DNA from: Subtercola boreus
GTDB taxonomy: Bacteria > Actinomycetota > Actinomycetes > Actinomycetales > Microbacteriaceae
Direction of reading: 5' to 3'
DNA: 64,000 nt
Assembly (NCBI RefSeq): GCF_003399635.1
Contig: NZ_NBXB01000027.1
Span: forward strand, 1 to 64,000
Part shown: positions 50,263 to 59,433 of the stretch, one piece after another
Numbering within the stretch: the first letter of the stretch is position 1
How the letters are laid out: each line of letters opens with the position of its first letter
Made by a program: the position numbers and the translations under genes
Notes under the pieces: generated by a model
Database searches by the model: none
Told to the model about the DNA's origin: nothing
Seen by the model: the letters and a program-made list of their open reading frames with translations, nothing else

Positions 50263-51289
50263 GGCCGGCCTCCTCCTCCGCCGTCGGGCGCACCGGCTGG
50301 TGGGTGGCCACGGTGAGTTCGAGGCGACGGCGCACCGCGGCGCGGAGCTCTGGGGGCGACACCACGAAGACCTCGGGCCCGAACCCCGAGAGGTCGTCGG
50401 CCAGGAGGTGCAGGTCGGTGTAGTGCAGCGTCAGGTCGCCGTCCGGTCTCCGGATGCTCCCCCGACGGTTCACGAGCCGTGTCTGGGCATCGGAGCTCGG
50501 CCGCGCGCGCACCACGGCGGTGTTGGCGGCCCAGATCTCGTCGAGCTGCCGGAGCGCCGTCTCGGCCGTACCCCGGGCATCGTTCTCGAAGGGGATGCGA
50601 GTGCGGGTCACCGGCCCGACGATGCGGGAGAGCAGGAAGGTGCGGGGCTCGCCGATCTGCTGGTCGATCCCGGTGATGTGCCAGCGGCCCTCATGCTGAA
50701 CGAGGGCAAGCGGTGCGACGGTGCGTTCGCGAGGGGAGAGGTCGCCCGGTTTGAGGTAGGCAAAACGCACGAGCATCCGGCGACTGAGCGCGTCGGTCAG
50801 CGGGTCGAAGGCAGCCTCGCGAGTACGGATGCGCGGCGCGTAGCCGAGAACCGGTTCGATCGACTCGACGCCGAGCGAACGGAGCTTCAGCAGCGCGTGC
50901 CGGGACTCCCGGGAGAGGGAGCCCTCGCGCCAGGCCATCGCTGCCAGGTTCAGCAGGGCGATCTCCTCCGGGGAGAACGAGATGTCTGCGGGGAGGTCGT
51001 AGGCGCCCTTCGGGATGAGATAGCGCAGGTGCTGGTTGTTTCCGGACTCGTCGATCGGCTCGATCGTCTCCAGCGGCACACCGAGCTCACGAATGTCGTC
51101 TTTGTCCCGCTCGAACTGGCGCTCGAGACTGGCGTTGTCGCCGGCGAAGACGTACCGCTGACGGTAGCCCTGCACCGTAGAGAGGATCTCGTTTTTCGTG
51201 AGCCCCGCCTCGGTCGCCAGCAGGGCCAGCACGAGGCTGAACAGTCGCTCCTCGACGGGTACGGGCGCGGGTCCCCTGGTCTCAGTCAT
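50246..51289 (-). CDS. pafB: WYL-domain transcription regulator PafB (347 aa)
   Basis: N-terminal HTH region (VEERLFSLVLALLATEAGLT, KNEILSTVQGY and FERDKDDIRELGV) typical of PafB, then the WYL domain (VRFAYLKPGDLSPRERTVAP, followed by LALVQHEGRWHITGIDQ) and a WCX-like region. It heterodimerises with PafC; ligand sensing by the WYL domain is thought to activate the complex on DNA damage. It is the first gene of the pafB-pafC-tatA-tatC run. No Pup-proteasome gene accompanies it here. Confidence 0.92.
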   Translation of the reverse strand: MTETRGPAPVPVEERLFSLVLALLATEAGLTKNEILSTVQGYRQRYVFAGDNASLERQFERDKDDIRELGVPLETIEPIDESGNNQHLRYLIPKGAYDLPADISFSPEEIALLNLAAMAWREGSLSRESRHALLKLRSLGVESIEPVLGYAPRIRTREAAFDPLTDALSRRMLVRFAYLKPGDLSPRERTVAPLALVQHEGRWHITGIDQQIGEPRTFLLSRIVGPVTRTRIPFENDARGTAETALRQLDEIWAANTAVVRARPSSDAQTRLVNRRGSIRRPDGDLTLHYTDLHLLADDLSGFGPEVFVVSPPELRAAVRRRLELTVATHQPVRPTAEEEAGRAETA

Positions 51290-51329
51290 CAGGCTCCCAT
51301 TTTACGGGTGCCTCGGGCTGATCCCTGAC

Positions 51330-52310
51330 TTATTGGGCAGGTGCGGCGGGCAGGATCCCGAGCACGTCGACGACATAGATCAGCGTCGAGCCCGCAGGGA
51401 TCTTTCCGTCAGTCGACGCGGTGTCTCCGTAGCCCGAGGCCGGCGGTACGACGGCGATGTACTGCGACCCGACCGTCTGGCCGACCAGCGACGGCACGAT
51501 GGTCGTCGCAAGCGGCGCGCTCGACGACGCCTGCACGAGCTTGGGCGTGCCATCGGCCCAGGTCGAACCGGCGATCGACTTGTCGGCCCACACCACCGCG
51601 GTGTACTGCACGATCACGTTGTCACCATCGGCGATCGCCGGGCCATCGCCCTTCTTCAGGTCGGCGACCCGCAGGTCGGTCGGCACGCTGCCCGAGGGAA
51701 CCGTGATGCCGGGTCGACCGTCGGGGGCGAGCGCGACACTAGGGAAACCGGCCTCTGCGGGCTGGATGGCGCCGTCGGCCCGGGTGCCGAACGCGTCCGT
51801 GATGTCGAAGACCATGACGAGCGAGTCGGTCGCGCCGACACCCGCCTGGCTGTTGCCCTCTGTGCCGAAACCGTCGGCCGGGGGCATGGTGATGGCGACG
51901 CGCGATCCGACCGTGGCGCAGGCGAGGCCCTTCCGGATGCCCGGGATGCCGGCGCTCGAGATGGGGAAGGTCGAGGCGGTCTTTCCGTCGTACGCGGTGG
52001 CGGTGACCGTGGCGCCGGTGGTCGCGTCGAGCAGCGTGTAGTCGCCCGAGACGATGCCGTTCTCGGGCAGAACCGTTCCGCTTCCCTGGATGAGCGTGCT
52101 GACCTCGGTCGTGCTGCCGGCGTCGAGCGGCGTACCGAACGAGATCTTCGGCGCGGATCCGAAGTCGCCCGTGGCGGTGACGAGGCCGGAGGCGCTTCCC
52201 GAGGAAGCCATGGGCGAGCATCCGGAGGCTGAAGTGCCACCCGTGGAGCTGCATCCTGCTACGACGACGAGCAGGCCAGCGGCCACGATGAGCGCGACGG
52301 TCTTACGCAC
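51330..52310 (-). CDS. Lipoprotein FKBP-type peptidyl-prolyl isomerase (326 aa)
   Basis: A lipobox VVVAGC at residues 15-20 predicts a lipid-anchored surface protein. The C-terminal domain (about 215-326) has GDGPAIADGDNVIVQYTAVV, SLVGQTVGSQYIAVVPP and GSTLIYVVDVL, the FKBP core. The N-terminal half (about 75-185) is a second, more divergent FKBP-like repeat (GLACATVGSRVAITMPPADG, LVMVFDI). It should catalyse prolyl isomerisation of exported proteins. It lies just upstream of pafB. Confidence 0.9.
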   Translation of the reverse strand: MRKTVALIVAAGLLVVVAGCSSTGGTSASGCSPMASSGSASGLVTATGDFGSAPKISFGTPLDAGSTTEVSTLIQGSGTVLPENGIVSGDYTLLDATTGATVTATAYDGKTASTFPISSAGIPGIRKGLACATVGSRVAITMPPADGFGTEGNSQAGVGATDSLVMVFDITDAFGTRADGAIQPAEAGFPSVALAPDGRPGITVPSGSVPTDLRVADLKKGDGPAIADGDNVIVQYTAVVWADKSIAGSTWADGTPKLVQASSSAPLATTIVPSLVGQTVGSQYIAVVPPASGYGDTASTDGKIPAGSTLIYVVDVLGILPAAPAQ

Positions 52311-52355
52311 GGATCCTCATTTCAGGTACAGAACAGCTCACGATCGCGAGCCGCC

Positions 52356-53372
52356 TCAGTCTAACGGGTCGGTTTCGGGCTGGTTTTCAGCTTCGCGCGC
52401 CAGGGCGGCGTCGGCACTGGCGCTGGCCTGGCGCACGCGTTTGCGGAGGCTCTTCGGGCTGATTCCGCGTTCGCCGAGCGCCCCGGGGGTCCAGGCCTCG
52501 ACGTCGTCGTCGGAATACTCCGATTTGGATGCCCGGCGCTTGAGTTCGGGCAGCACGGAGCCGGGCGCGAGCCGGCGCGCGGTGACGAGGAAGCCGGTGT
52601 GGCCGATCATCCGGTGGTCCGGCCGCACAGCGAGGCCCTCGACATGCCAGGTGCGCACCATCGTCTCGCTCGGGTCGGGGTTTGTGAACAGGCCCGAACG
52701 GCGGATGGTCTCGGTGACCCGGGAGAGCTGCGTGACGGTGGCGACGTAGCAGAGCACGACTCCCCCGGGCTTCAACGCGGCGGCGACCGCCTCGATGCAC
52801 TCCCAGGGAGCGAGCATGTCGAGGATGACCCGGTCGACGGTTCCGTCGTCGTGCACCGTCGGGAGGGCATCCGTGAGGTCGCCGACAGTGACGGTCCAGT
52901 TCTCGGGCTCCGCACCGGTGAAGGCGGCGACGTTGGCGCGCGCGACATCTGCGAACTCATCACGTCGTTCGAACGAGGAGAGGAAACCCGCCGGGCCGAG
53001 GGCGCGGAGCAGCCAGAGCGAGAGCGCACCCGAACCGACCCCGGCCTCGACGACGGTTGCGCCCGGGAAGATGTCGGCCTGTGCGAGGATCTGGGCGGCG
53101 TCCTTCGGGTAGATGATCGCAGCTCCCCGTGGCATTGCCATGACGAAGTCGGTGAGCAGCGGACGGAGCGCAAGATAGTCGATCCCGATCGAGTTCTGCA
53201 CGACAGAACCGTCGGGCAGCCCGATGAGGTCGTCGTGCTCGATCCAGCCCTTGTGGGTGTGGAACGTGGCGCCCACTTCGAGGCTGATGCTGTTCATCCG
53301 GCCTTTGGGACCGGTGAGCTGCACCCGGTCGCCGGCGCGGAACGGTCCGCTGTAGGTGGTGGAGGTGGTCAT
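52356..53372 (-). CDS. trmI: tRNA (adenine-N1)-methyltransferase TrmI (338 aa)
   Basis: Methylates A58 in tRNA T-loops. An N-terminal small beta domain (1-65, FRAGDRVQLTGPKGRMNSIS) is followed by the SAM-binding Rossmann fold (VVEAGVGSGALSLWLL motif I, GDLTDALPT, VDRVILDMLAPWE). The C-terminal ~60 residues are a charged, variable extension. ATG 53372 has GGAGG-type purines upstream and overlaps the HAD stop (ATGA). Actinobacterial TrmI genes usually sit at the edge of the proteasome locus, but no such genes follow here. Confidence 0.93.
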   Translation of the reverse strand: MTTSTTYSGPFRAGDRVQLTGPKGRMNSISLEVGATFHTHKGWIEHDDLIGLPDGSVVQNSIGIDYLALRPLLTDFVMAMPRGAAIIYPKDAAQILAQADIFPGATVVEAGVGSGALSLWLLRALGPAGFLSSFERRDEFADVARANVAAFTGAEPENWTVTVGDLTDALPTVHDDGTVDRVILDMLAPWECIEAVAAALKPGGVVLCYVATVTQLSRVTETIRRSGLFTNPDPSETMVRTWHVEGLAVRPDHRMIGHTGFLVTARRLAPGSVLPELKRRASKSEYSDDDVEAWTPGALGERGISPKSLRKRVRQASASADAALAREAENQPETDPLD

Positions 53373-54043
53373 CGCGCTGCACTCCTTGAATCTGTGAGAA
53401 CTCGAACCAGATCGGCGCTCGAGCGCCCGTCGAGGGTCGGCCAGAGCACGTCGGCGCCGCTGTTCTCGAGCGAGAGGTAATGGGGGACGCCGATCGTCAC
53501 GACGCCGGCCGCGACGGCGGAGGCGGTGCCGGCGAGGCTGTCCTCGATGGCGACACAGTCCGCCGGGGCGGCGCCGAAGTGCGCGGCCGCCGTCAGGTAG
53601 GCCTCCGGATGCGGTTTCGCGTTGGTGACGTCGTCGCCCGAGACCACGAGGTCGAAGGCGTCGAACGGGATGAACGACCGCACGTGCTCGGCCATCCGCC
53701 GGATCGACATGGTGACCAGCGCCGTCGGGATGCCCGCCCGGCGGAGATCGAACAGCAGCTCCTTCGCCCCCGGACGCCACGGAACGGCCACGGTGATCTG
53801 TTCCATGACGCGTTCGCTCAGCAGCGAGACGATCGCGTCCTCCCCCATGTCGACGCCTTTCGCCTGCATTGTCTGGGCCGTCCGCCAGAGGCCGGAGCCG
53901 ACGAGATCGAGGGCCTCCTCGTGCGTCCAGGTGCCGCCGTAGGACTCGATGAGAGAGGTCTGGGCGGTCATCCAGTAGGGCTCGGTATCGACGAGAGTGC
54001 CGTCCATGTCCCAGAGAACGGCGGCAGGATTCTGTTCGGTCAC
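53369..54043 (-). CDS. HAD-superfamily phosphatase/phosphoglucomutase-like (224 aa)
   Basis: HAD motif I is LWDMDGTLVDTEPYW (nucleophile and acid Asp), motif II the Thr in ALVTMS, motif III KPHPEAYL and motif IV AIEDSLAG. A helical cap lies between residues 20 and 95, so it is a subclass I enzyme that dephosphorylates small metabolites. GTG 54043 gives VTEQNPAAVLWDMDG; a GTG at 54067 would add eight residues. It overlaps trmI by 4 nt and is divergent from the PAC2 gene. Confidence 0.85.
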   Translation of the reverse strand: MTEQNPAAVLWDMDGTLVDTEPYWMTAQTSLIESYGGTWTHEEALDLVGSGLWRTAQTMQAKGVDMGEDAIVSLLSERVMEQITVAVPWRPGAKELLFDLRRAGIPTALVTMSIRRMAEHVRSFIPFDAFDLVVSGDDVTNAKPHPEAYLTAAAHFGAAPADCVAIEDSLAGTASAVAAGVVTIGVPHYLSLENSGADVLWPTLDGRSSADLVRVLTDSRSAAR

Positions 54044-54159
54044 GGGATCGAAGCCTACCGTGAGCACGGAGCCCCGCCGGGGCGCGACGGCCTATCCTTG
54101 AGGAACGCTTCCGCGCGGGTGCGCCCGCTTGATCCAGAGAACACGAGGACTTCCCCTAA

Positions 54160-55104
54160 GTGGCAGAGAGCAAAGAATTCCTGACCGGCCGGCTGATGGT
54201 CGTCGCCTTCGAGGGCTGGAACGACGCCGGTGAGGCGGCATCCGCAGCGGTGCGGAGCCTGAAGGAGCAACTCGACCTGGCGGAGATCGTCGAGATCGAC
54301 TCCGAGGACTTCTTCGACTACCAGTTCAACCGGCCCACCAGCGAGTTCGACGACGAGGGCCAGCGCATCCTGGTCTGGCCGAGTGCGACGATCTACGGCC
54401 CGGCCGCCGCGACCGGCGACGCAGAGGAAGCGGGAGAACCGGCGGAGCAGCTCGCCGCCGATGCCGGCCTCGAGGTCAGCAGCAACAACACCTCCAACGT
54501 CTACCTGCTGCTCGGCACGGAGCCGTCGCGCAACTGGAAACGGTTCACCAGTGAGGTGCTGAACGTCGCTGTGGACTCCGGCGTCTCGGGCATCGTCTTT
54601 CTCGGCGCCATGCTCGCCGACGTGCCGCACACCCGCCCGATCAGCATCTACTCCACCAGCGAGAACGCCGGCGTGCGCACCGAGCTCGACCTCGAGCGGA
54701 GCGCCTACGAGGGCCCGGTGGGCATCCTCAGCATCCTCTCCGACGCGGCCGAGCAGCTCGGGATCCCCACAGTCAGCCTCTGGGCGAGCGTGCCGCACTA
54801 CGTGCACAACGCGCCCTCGCCGAAGGCCACCCTGGCGCTGATCGACCGGCTCGAGGAGCTGATCGACGTGGTCATCCCGCGGGGCGACCTCGTCGACGAG
54901 GCGGCGGCCTGGGAGTCGGGCATCAACGCTCTCGCAGGTGAGGACGAGGAGATGGCGTCCTACATCCAGCAGCTGGAACAGGCCCGGGACACGGTCGACT
55001 CACCCGAGGCGAGCGGTGAGGCCATCGCCCAGGAATTCGAGCGCTACCTGCGGAAGCGCGGCGACGGTCCGGCGACGGGCCCAGCGGAGCCCTGGCGCCC
55101 GTAG
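54160..55104 (+). CDS. PAC2-family (proteasome assembly chaperone-like) protein (314 aa)
   Basis: The PAC2 fold is seen in LMVVAFEGWNDAGEAASAAV, LLGTEPSRNWKRFTSEVLNV, VFLGAMLADVPHTRPISIYS and a C-terminal helical tail. Residues 75-105 are an acidic insertion. In eukaryotes PAC2 proteins help assemble 20S proteasomes, whereas the bacterial function is unknown. The start is GTG 54160. It stands alone on plus, convergent with mshC; PAC2, mshC and uppP keep the mycobacterial order. Confidence 0.88.
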   Translation: MAESKEFLTGRLMVVAFEGWNDAGEAASAAVRSLKEQLDLAEIVEIDSEDFFDYQFNRPTSEFDDEGQRILVWPSATIYGPAAATGDAEEAGEPAEQLAADAGLEVSSNNTSNVYLLLGTEPSRNWKRFTSEVLNVAVDSGVSGIVFLGAMLADVPHTRPISIYSTSENAGVRTELDLERSAYEGPVGILSILSDAAEQLGIPTVSLWASVPHYVHNAPSPKATLALIDRLEELIDVVIPRGDLVDEAAAWESGINALAGEDEEMASYIQQLEQARDTVDSPEASGEAIAQEFERYLRKRGDGPATGPAEPWRP

Positions 55105-55142
55105 CGTCGCTCGCGTCCCCAAGGCGCGGGCATCCTCGGGCG

Positions 55143-55205
55143 CAATTCAGGCCACACGCGGCGCCAGCGAACATCTGGACGCGGTGAGGCATGCGGCCTG
55201 AATTG
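55143..55205. terminator. Imperfect palindrome between convergent PAC2 gene and mshC
   Basis: Arms CAATTCAGGCCACACGC (55143-55159) and GCATGCGGCCTGAATTG (55189-55205) pair with two mismatches around a 29-nt loop. It lies between convergent stops, so it can end transcription from both sides. The CAATTCAGG/CCTGAATTG ends recur at 12449-12507. Confidence 0.6.
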
Positions 55206-55215
55206 TGGGCGCCGG

Positions 55216-56487
55216 TCAGGCGGCGATGCGGATGCCCAGCAGGGCGTCGATCGCGTCGACGATCACCGCGGGGACCACTCGCGCCGTCTCGAACCACTCG
55301 TCGAGCAGGGTGAGTGCCCGGGGGGTGTCGAGGTCGTCGGCGAGGGCCTCGAGCAGGCGGGTGACGAGAGCCACGGCATCCGGGGTCGAGGCTGTTTCGT
55401 GTTCGTCCGCCATCGCGGCCGCAGCCATCCAGCGGTCGAGCCTCGCCGTGGCGCGCTCGAGGTCGGCGTCGGTGTACTCCCAGTCGCTCCGGTAGTGGTG
55501 GCCCAGCAGGGCGAGCCGGATGGTTCGGGCATCCACACCCGCGGCCCGGAGCTTCGACACCAGCACCAGGTTGCCGAGCGACTTCGACATCTTCTCGCCC
55601 TGGTAGGCGACCATGCCGGTGTGGGCGTGGATCGACGCGAAGGGTTCCCCGGTCAGCGCTGTCGCATGCGCGGCGCTGAACTCGTGATGCGGAAAGATGA
55701 GGTCGGAGCCGCCGCCCTGCACGGCGAAGTCGCGGCCGACGTGGTCGAGGGCGATCACGGCGCACTCGATGTGCCAGCCGGGCCGGCCGGCGCCGACCGC
55801 TGAGGGCCACTCCGGCTCGCCGTCACGGGCCACCCGCCAGAGCAGCGGATCGAGCGGGTCGCGCTTGCCGGGCCTCTCCGGATCACCGCCACGCTGGGCG
55901 AACTGGTCGAGCATCGTCGCGCGGTCGTAGCGGCTCTCGAGCCCGAGGAACCAGCTCGTCGCCTCCGCGGCACGGGCCGAATCGAAGTAGACGTCGCGGG
56001 CATCGTCGTTCCGTGCGTCGGGGGTCGGCACGCCGTAGGCGAATCCGCTGCCGATCAGCTCGGCCACGGCCTGCCCGATCTCGTCGACCACCTCGGTGAC
56101 GGCGATGTAGTTCGCCGGAGGGAGGATGCGGAGCGCCTCCATGTCGCCGCGGAACAGGTCGGTCTGCGACGCCGCGAGCTCCCGCCAGTCGACACCGGTG
56201 GCCGTCGCCCGCTCGAGCAGGGGGTCGTCGACGTCGGTGACGTTCTGCGTGTACGACACCGTGAGACCCGCCGCCCGCCAGAGCCGGTTCAGGGTGTCGA
56301 ACGCCAGGTAGGTGGAGGCGTGGCCGAGGTGGGTGGCGTCGTAGGGCGTGATGCCGCAGACATAGAGGCCGGCCGTGCCGTCGGTCCCCGGTGCCGCCTC
56401 GATCTGACCGCTGGCCTGGTTGAACAGGCGGGGAACCGGCCCCCGGGAGGACAGCGCGGGAACGTCAGGAGAAGGCCAGGAGTGCAC
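55216..56487 (-). CDS. mshC: Cysteine:glucosaminyl-inositol ligase MshC (423 aa)
   Basis: Joins cysteine to GlcN-Ins in mycothiol synthesis, a class I synthetase relative. The HIGH-like motif is GITPYDATHLGHASTYLAFD, with zinc ligands in VCGITPYD and HIECAVIALDH, and the KMSKS loop is GEKMSKSLGNLVLVSKL. The length fits MshC, and the opening LFNQASGQIEAAPGTDGTAG distinguishes it from CysRS. It is convergent with the PAC2 gene and shares direction with uppP 41 nt upstream. Confidence 0.95.
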   Translation of the reverse strand: MHSWPSPDVPALSSRGPVPRLFNQASGQIEAAPGTDGTAGLYVCGITPYDATHLGHASTYLAFDTLNRLWRAAGLTVSYTQNVTDVDDPLLERATATGVDWRELAASQTDLFRGDMEALRILPPANYIAVTEVVDEIGQAVAELIGSGFAYGVPTPDARNDDARDVYFDSARAAEATSWFLGLESRYDRATMLDQFAQRGGDPERPGKRDPLDPLLWRVARDGEPEWPSAVGAGRPGWHIECAVIALDHVGRDFAVQGGGSDLIFPHHEFSAAHATALTGEPFASIHAHTGMVAYQGEKMSKSLGNLVLVSKLRAAGVDARTIRLALLGHHYRSDWEYTDADLERATARLDRWMAAAAMADEHETASTPDAVALVTRLLEALADDLDTPRALTLLDEWFETARVVPAVIVDAIDALLGIRIAA

Positions 56488-56528
56488 TACTGAACTCTAA
56501 CTTCTGGCGATCCGGCTGCCGACCAGTC

Positions 56529-57383
56529 TCAGGCGGCGATGGTGTTCGTGGCCAGCAGCACGATCAGCACGATGCCGAGTGCGATGCGGTAGATCACGAA
56601 TGGCAGGAAGCTCCGCCGGGAGATGTAGTTCATGAAGAAGGCGATCACGACGAGGCCCACCACGAAGGCGACGACGGTGGCCGCGGCCGTCTCGGCGCCG
56701 TTGAAGATCTCGGGCGTGCAGCCGGCAGCCGCGTTCACACACGGCTCCTTGATGCTCTTGTAGAGCTGGAAGAGACCACTGCCGAACACGGCCGGCATCG
56801 CCAGAAGAAAGGAGTAGCGGGCGGCGGCCTTGCGCTCGTAGCCCATGAAGAGCCCGGCGGTGATGGTGCCACCCGAGCGGCTCACCCCGGGGATGAGTGC
56901 AAGCGCCTGGGCGAAGCCGTAGACGACGCCGTGCGGGTAGGTCAGGTCTTTCAGCCGGCGCTTCTTCTCGCCCACCGCATCGGCCACGCCCAGCAGGATT
57001 CCGAAGACGATCAGGGTGGCGGCCACCAGCCACAGCGAGCGGAGCGACGTCTCGATCTGGTTCTGGAAGATCAGCCCGAGAATGATGATGGGGAGACTGC
57101 CGATGATGATGAGCCAGCCCATCCGGGCATTCGGATCGTTCCGCGGGATGCGCCCGAACAGCGCCTTCACCCACGTGCTGACGATGCGCACCACATCCCG
57201 CCAGAAGAACACCAGCACGGCCGCTTCGGTGCCGAGTTGGATGATCGCGGTGAACGCAGCCCCCGGGTCGCCTCCGGCTCCGATCAGTTCGCCCACGATC
57301 TTGATGTGGGCGCTGGAGGAGATCGGCAGGAACTCCGTCAGACCCTGAACGAGGCCGAGGATGATCGCTTGGAGGAATTCCAT
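56529..57383 (-). CDS. uppP: Undecaprenyl-diphosphate phosphatase (284 aa)
   Basis: Recycles the undecaprenyl carrier for cell wall and EPS synthesis. The two catalytic regions are [20 protein letters not shown] (Glu/Ser/His) and [16 protein letters not shown] (Arg/Ser). About eight hydrophobic helices are visible. The extracytosolic loop with a Cys pair ([15 protein letters not shown]) is an actinobacterial feature. It is probably co-transcribed with mshC downstream; a short gap separates it from the M20 gene upstream. Confidence 0.95.
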   Translation of the reverse strand: MEFLQAIILGLVQGLTEFLPISSSAHIKIVGELIGAGGDPGAAFTAIIQLGTEAAVLVFFWRDVVRIVSTWVKALFGRIPRNDPNARMGWLIIIGSLPIIILGLIFQNQIETSLRSLWLVAATLIVFGILLGVADAVGEKKRRLKDLTYPHGVVYGFAQALALIPGVSRSGGTITAGLFMGYERKAAARYSFLLAMPAVFGSGLFQLYKSIKEPCVNAAAGCTPEIFNGAETAAATVVAFVVGLVVIAFFMNYISRRSFLPFVIYRIALGIVLIVLLATNTIAA

Positions 57384-57414
57384 TCAGAAACTTTCGGGTA
57401 GCGAGGCAGCCGCT

Positions 57415-58725
57415 TCAGTAACGCAGAAGCAGGTCGGTCAGAACATCTGTGCCAAACACTAGTGCGTCAAGCGGCACCCGCTCGTCAACGCCGTGGAACA
57501 GCGCCGGGAAGTCGAGATCGGCCGGCAGCTGCAGCGGGGCGAAGCCGTAGCCCTTGATGCCGAGCATGCTGAGGGCCTTGTTGTCGGTACCCGCGGAGAG
57601 CAGGTAGGGCAGCACCTCGGCACCCGGATCGAAGCGGCCGAGGCTTGCGATCATCTGCTCCACCAGCGCGCCTTCGAAGGGCGTCTCGAGGCCGATGTCC
57701 TGGTGCATCACCACGACTTCGACGTCGGTTCCGGCGAGTTCGCGGATGCGCGCCATCACCTCGACCTCGTCGCCCGGGAGCACGCGGACATCCATCCGCG
57801 CCTCCGCGAGATCGGGGATGACGTTCACCTTGTAGCCGGCGTCGAGCATGGTCGGGTTGGTGGTGGCTCGGAGGGTCGCGCTGATGAAACGGCTCGCGGT
57901 GCCGGTGGCGATCGCCAACTCCTGGGCGCTCACCTGCTTCGGATCCTGCCCCAGGATGCCCGCCACCCTGTCGAGCAGCTGGCGGGTGGTCATCGTGAGT
58001 TTCACCGGCCACTCCTGGCTGCCGATCCGTGCCACGGCACCGGCCAGACGCGTGATGGCGTTCTCGGAGTTGATCTGCGAGCCGTGGCCGGCGCGGCCGC
58101 GGGCGATGAGCTTGATCCAGATCAGGGCTTTCTCGCCGGTCTGCACGAGGTAGGCGCGCTGACCCTGGAGGTCGATGGAGTAGCCGCCGACCTCGGAGAT
58201 CGCTTCGGTCGCACCCTCGAAGACCTCCGGATGTTCGTCGACCATGAAATGCGAACCGAGCACTCCCCCGGCCTCCTCGTCGGCGAAGAAGGCGATGACG
58301 AGGTCGCGCGCCGGCTGGCGGCCGGAACTGAGGATCTCGCCGAGCGAACTCAGGATCATGGCGTCCATGTTCTTCATGTCGACCGCCCCACGACCCCAGA
58401 TCATGCCGTCGCGGATCTCGCCGCCGAACGGGTCGACGCTCCAGTCGTCGGCGATGGCTGGAACCACGTCGAGGTGGCCGTGGACGACGAGGGCGGGAGC
58501 ATCCGGACTCGCACCCTCCAGCCTCGCGACCACGCTGGTTCGGCCGGGGGCGGCATCGAACAACTGCGGCTTCAGGCCGAGCGCCTGGAGCTCCGCCTCC
58601 ACGTAGTGGGCGGCCTCCGTCTCGCCGTTGGATTTGCCGTCGCCGTAGTTGCTGGTGTCGAACCGGATCAGGTCACGGGTGAGGTGGGCGGTGCGGTCGA
58701 GGGTCGGATCGCTCGTCGAGGTCAT
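57415..58725 (-). CDS. M20 metallopeptidase/dipeptidase (436 aa)
   Basis: A two-zinc peptidase. Metal ligands and catalytic Glu are in LVVHGHLDVVPA, WGRGAVDMKNMDAM and AFFADEEAGGVLG, with the last His near the C-terminus (FPALFHGVDERVP). A dimerisation domain lies at about 190-310 (IARGRAGHGSQ). Related proteins are peptidases, ArgE-type deacylases or DapE-like; the substrate here is uncertain. It is cytosolic and the first of the minus-strand run M20-uppP-mshC. Confidence 0.9.
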   Translation of the reverse strand: MTSTSDPTLDRTAHLTRDLIRFDTSNYGDGKSNGETEAAHYVEAELQALGLKPQLFDAAPGRTSVVARLEGASPDAPALVVHGHLDVVPAIADDWSVDPFGGEIRDGMIWGRGAVDMKNMDAMILSSLGEILSSGRQPARDLVIAFFADEEAGGVLGSHFMVDEHPEVFEGATEAISEVGGYSIDLQGQRAYLVQTGEKALIWIKLIARGRAGHGSQINSENAITRLAGAVARIGSQEWPVKLTMTTRQLLDRVAGILGQDPKQVSAQELAIATGTASRFISATLRATTNPTMLDAGYKVNVIPDLAEARMDVRVLPGDEVEVMARIRELAGTDVEVVVMHQDIGLETPFEGALVEQMIASLGRFDPGAEVLPYLLSAGTDNKALSMLGIKGYGFAPLQLPADLDFPALFHGVDERVPLDALVFGTDVLTDLLLRY

Positions 58726-58834
58726 GCGAACACGCTACCGGCACGGCCGGAAGCGGAGGTGCGTTTTCGGGTGCTTCCAGACGTGCTATCGTCTTACCTT
58801 GTTGTTCTCCTGCAAGGGAGTTGCAGCAACACCT

Positions 58835-58919
58835 GTCCGGGTGGCGGAAATGGTAGACGCGCTAGCTTGAGGTGCTAGTGCCTGTTATGGGCGTAGGGGT
58901 TCAAGTCCCCTTTCGGACA
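58835..58919 (+). tRNA. tRNA-Leu (anticodon GAG)
   Basis: The acceptor stem pairs GTCCGGG (58835-58841) with TTCGGAC (58912-58918), with a discriminator A at 58919. The anticodon arm is CTAGC-TTGAGGT-GCTAG with GAG at 58869-58871, a long variable arm follows (TGCCTGTTATGGGCG, class II) and the T arm is AGGGGTTCAAGTCCCCT. CCA is not encoded. A strong terminator follows 8 nt later. Confidence 0.95.
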
Positions 58920-58926
58920 CAGATCA

Positions 58927-58960
58927 GAACGGGATTGCGACACACATCGCAATCCCGTTC
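58927..58960 (+). terminator. Intrinsic terminator of tRNA-Leu
   Basis: GAACGGGATTGCGA (58927-58940) pairs perfectly with TCGCAATCCCGTTC (58947-58960), a 6-nt loop, followed by TTCTTTT. This is the clearest factor-independent terminator in the window. Confidence 0.93.
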
Positions 58961-59133
58961 TTCTTTTCCCCACAACTGGGGTAGTGTTTAACACGAAGTT
59001 GCTGTGCCTCGCAGTTCTGAACGCTCGCGGCCAAGCCCCGTTGCCCATTGCGCTTGAAAGATGGATGACAGGCACCGCGCTATCAGAATCCGGCAGTCGG
59101 ATTCATAGAGAACGCTCCTGGAGGAGTTTTAAC

Positions 59134-59337
59134 ATGGCAATTGGTACCGTCAAATGGTTTAACGCTGAAAAAGGCTTCGGATTCATCGCTCCCGAAGATG
59201 GCAGCCCCGACGTTTTCGCTCACTACTCGGCCATCTCGTCGAACGGCTACAAGTCGCTCGATGAGAACCAGCGCGTCGAGTTCGATGTGACCCAGGGCCC
59301 GAAGGGCCCGCAGGCTGAGAACATCCGTTCGCTCTAG
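59134..59337 (+). CDS. cspA: Cold-shock protein (67 aa)
   Basis: A single OB-fold RNA chaperone. [20 protein letters not shown] carries RNP1 (KGFGFI) and [12 protein letters not shown]2. The length matches CspA-type proteins. GAGGAG lies 8 nt before ATG 59134. The space back to the tRNA terminator (about 170 nt) leaves room for the long structured leader typical of cold-shock mRNAs. Two terminators follow. Confidence 0.96.
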   Translation: MAIGTVKWFNAEKGFGFIAPEDGSPDVFAHYSAISSNGYKSLDENQRVEFDVTQGPKGPQAENIRSL

Positions 59338-59346
59338 CCTTTGGGC

Positions 59347-59370
59347 ATGAGAAGCGCACGCGCTTCTCAT
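59347..59370 (+). terminator. First terminator of cspA
   Basis: ATGAGAAGCG (59347-59356), loop CACG, CGCTTCTCAT (59361-59370); perfect arms starting 9 nt after the cspA stop. The following bases are only moderately T-rich. Confidence 0.75.
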
Positions 59371-59388
59371 CGTGAATAAATATTGTGG

Positions 59389-59416
59389 GAATGCCCCGGC
59401 TCCGGCCGGGGCATTC
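59389..59416 (+). terminator. Second terminator of cspA
   Basis: GAATGCCCCGGC (59389-59400), loop TCCG, GCCGGGGCATTC (59405-59416), followed by TTGTTT. It is a strong GC stem with a short T-run, so this is a better terminator than the first. Confidence 0.9.
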
Positions 59417-59433
59417 TTGTTTAAGCTCGACGT

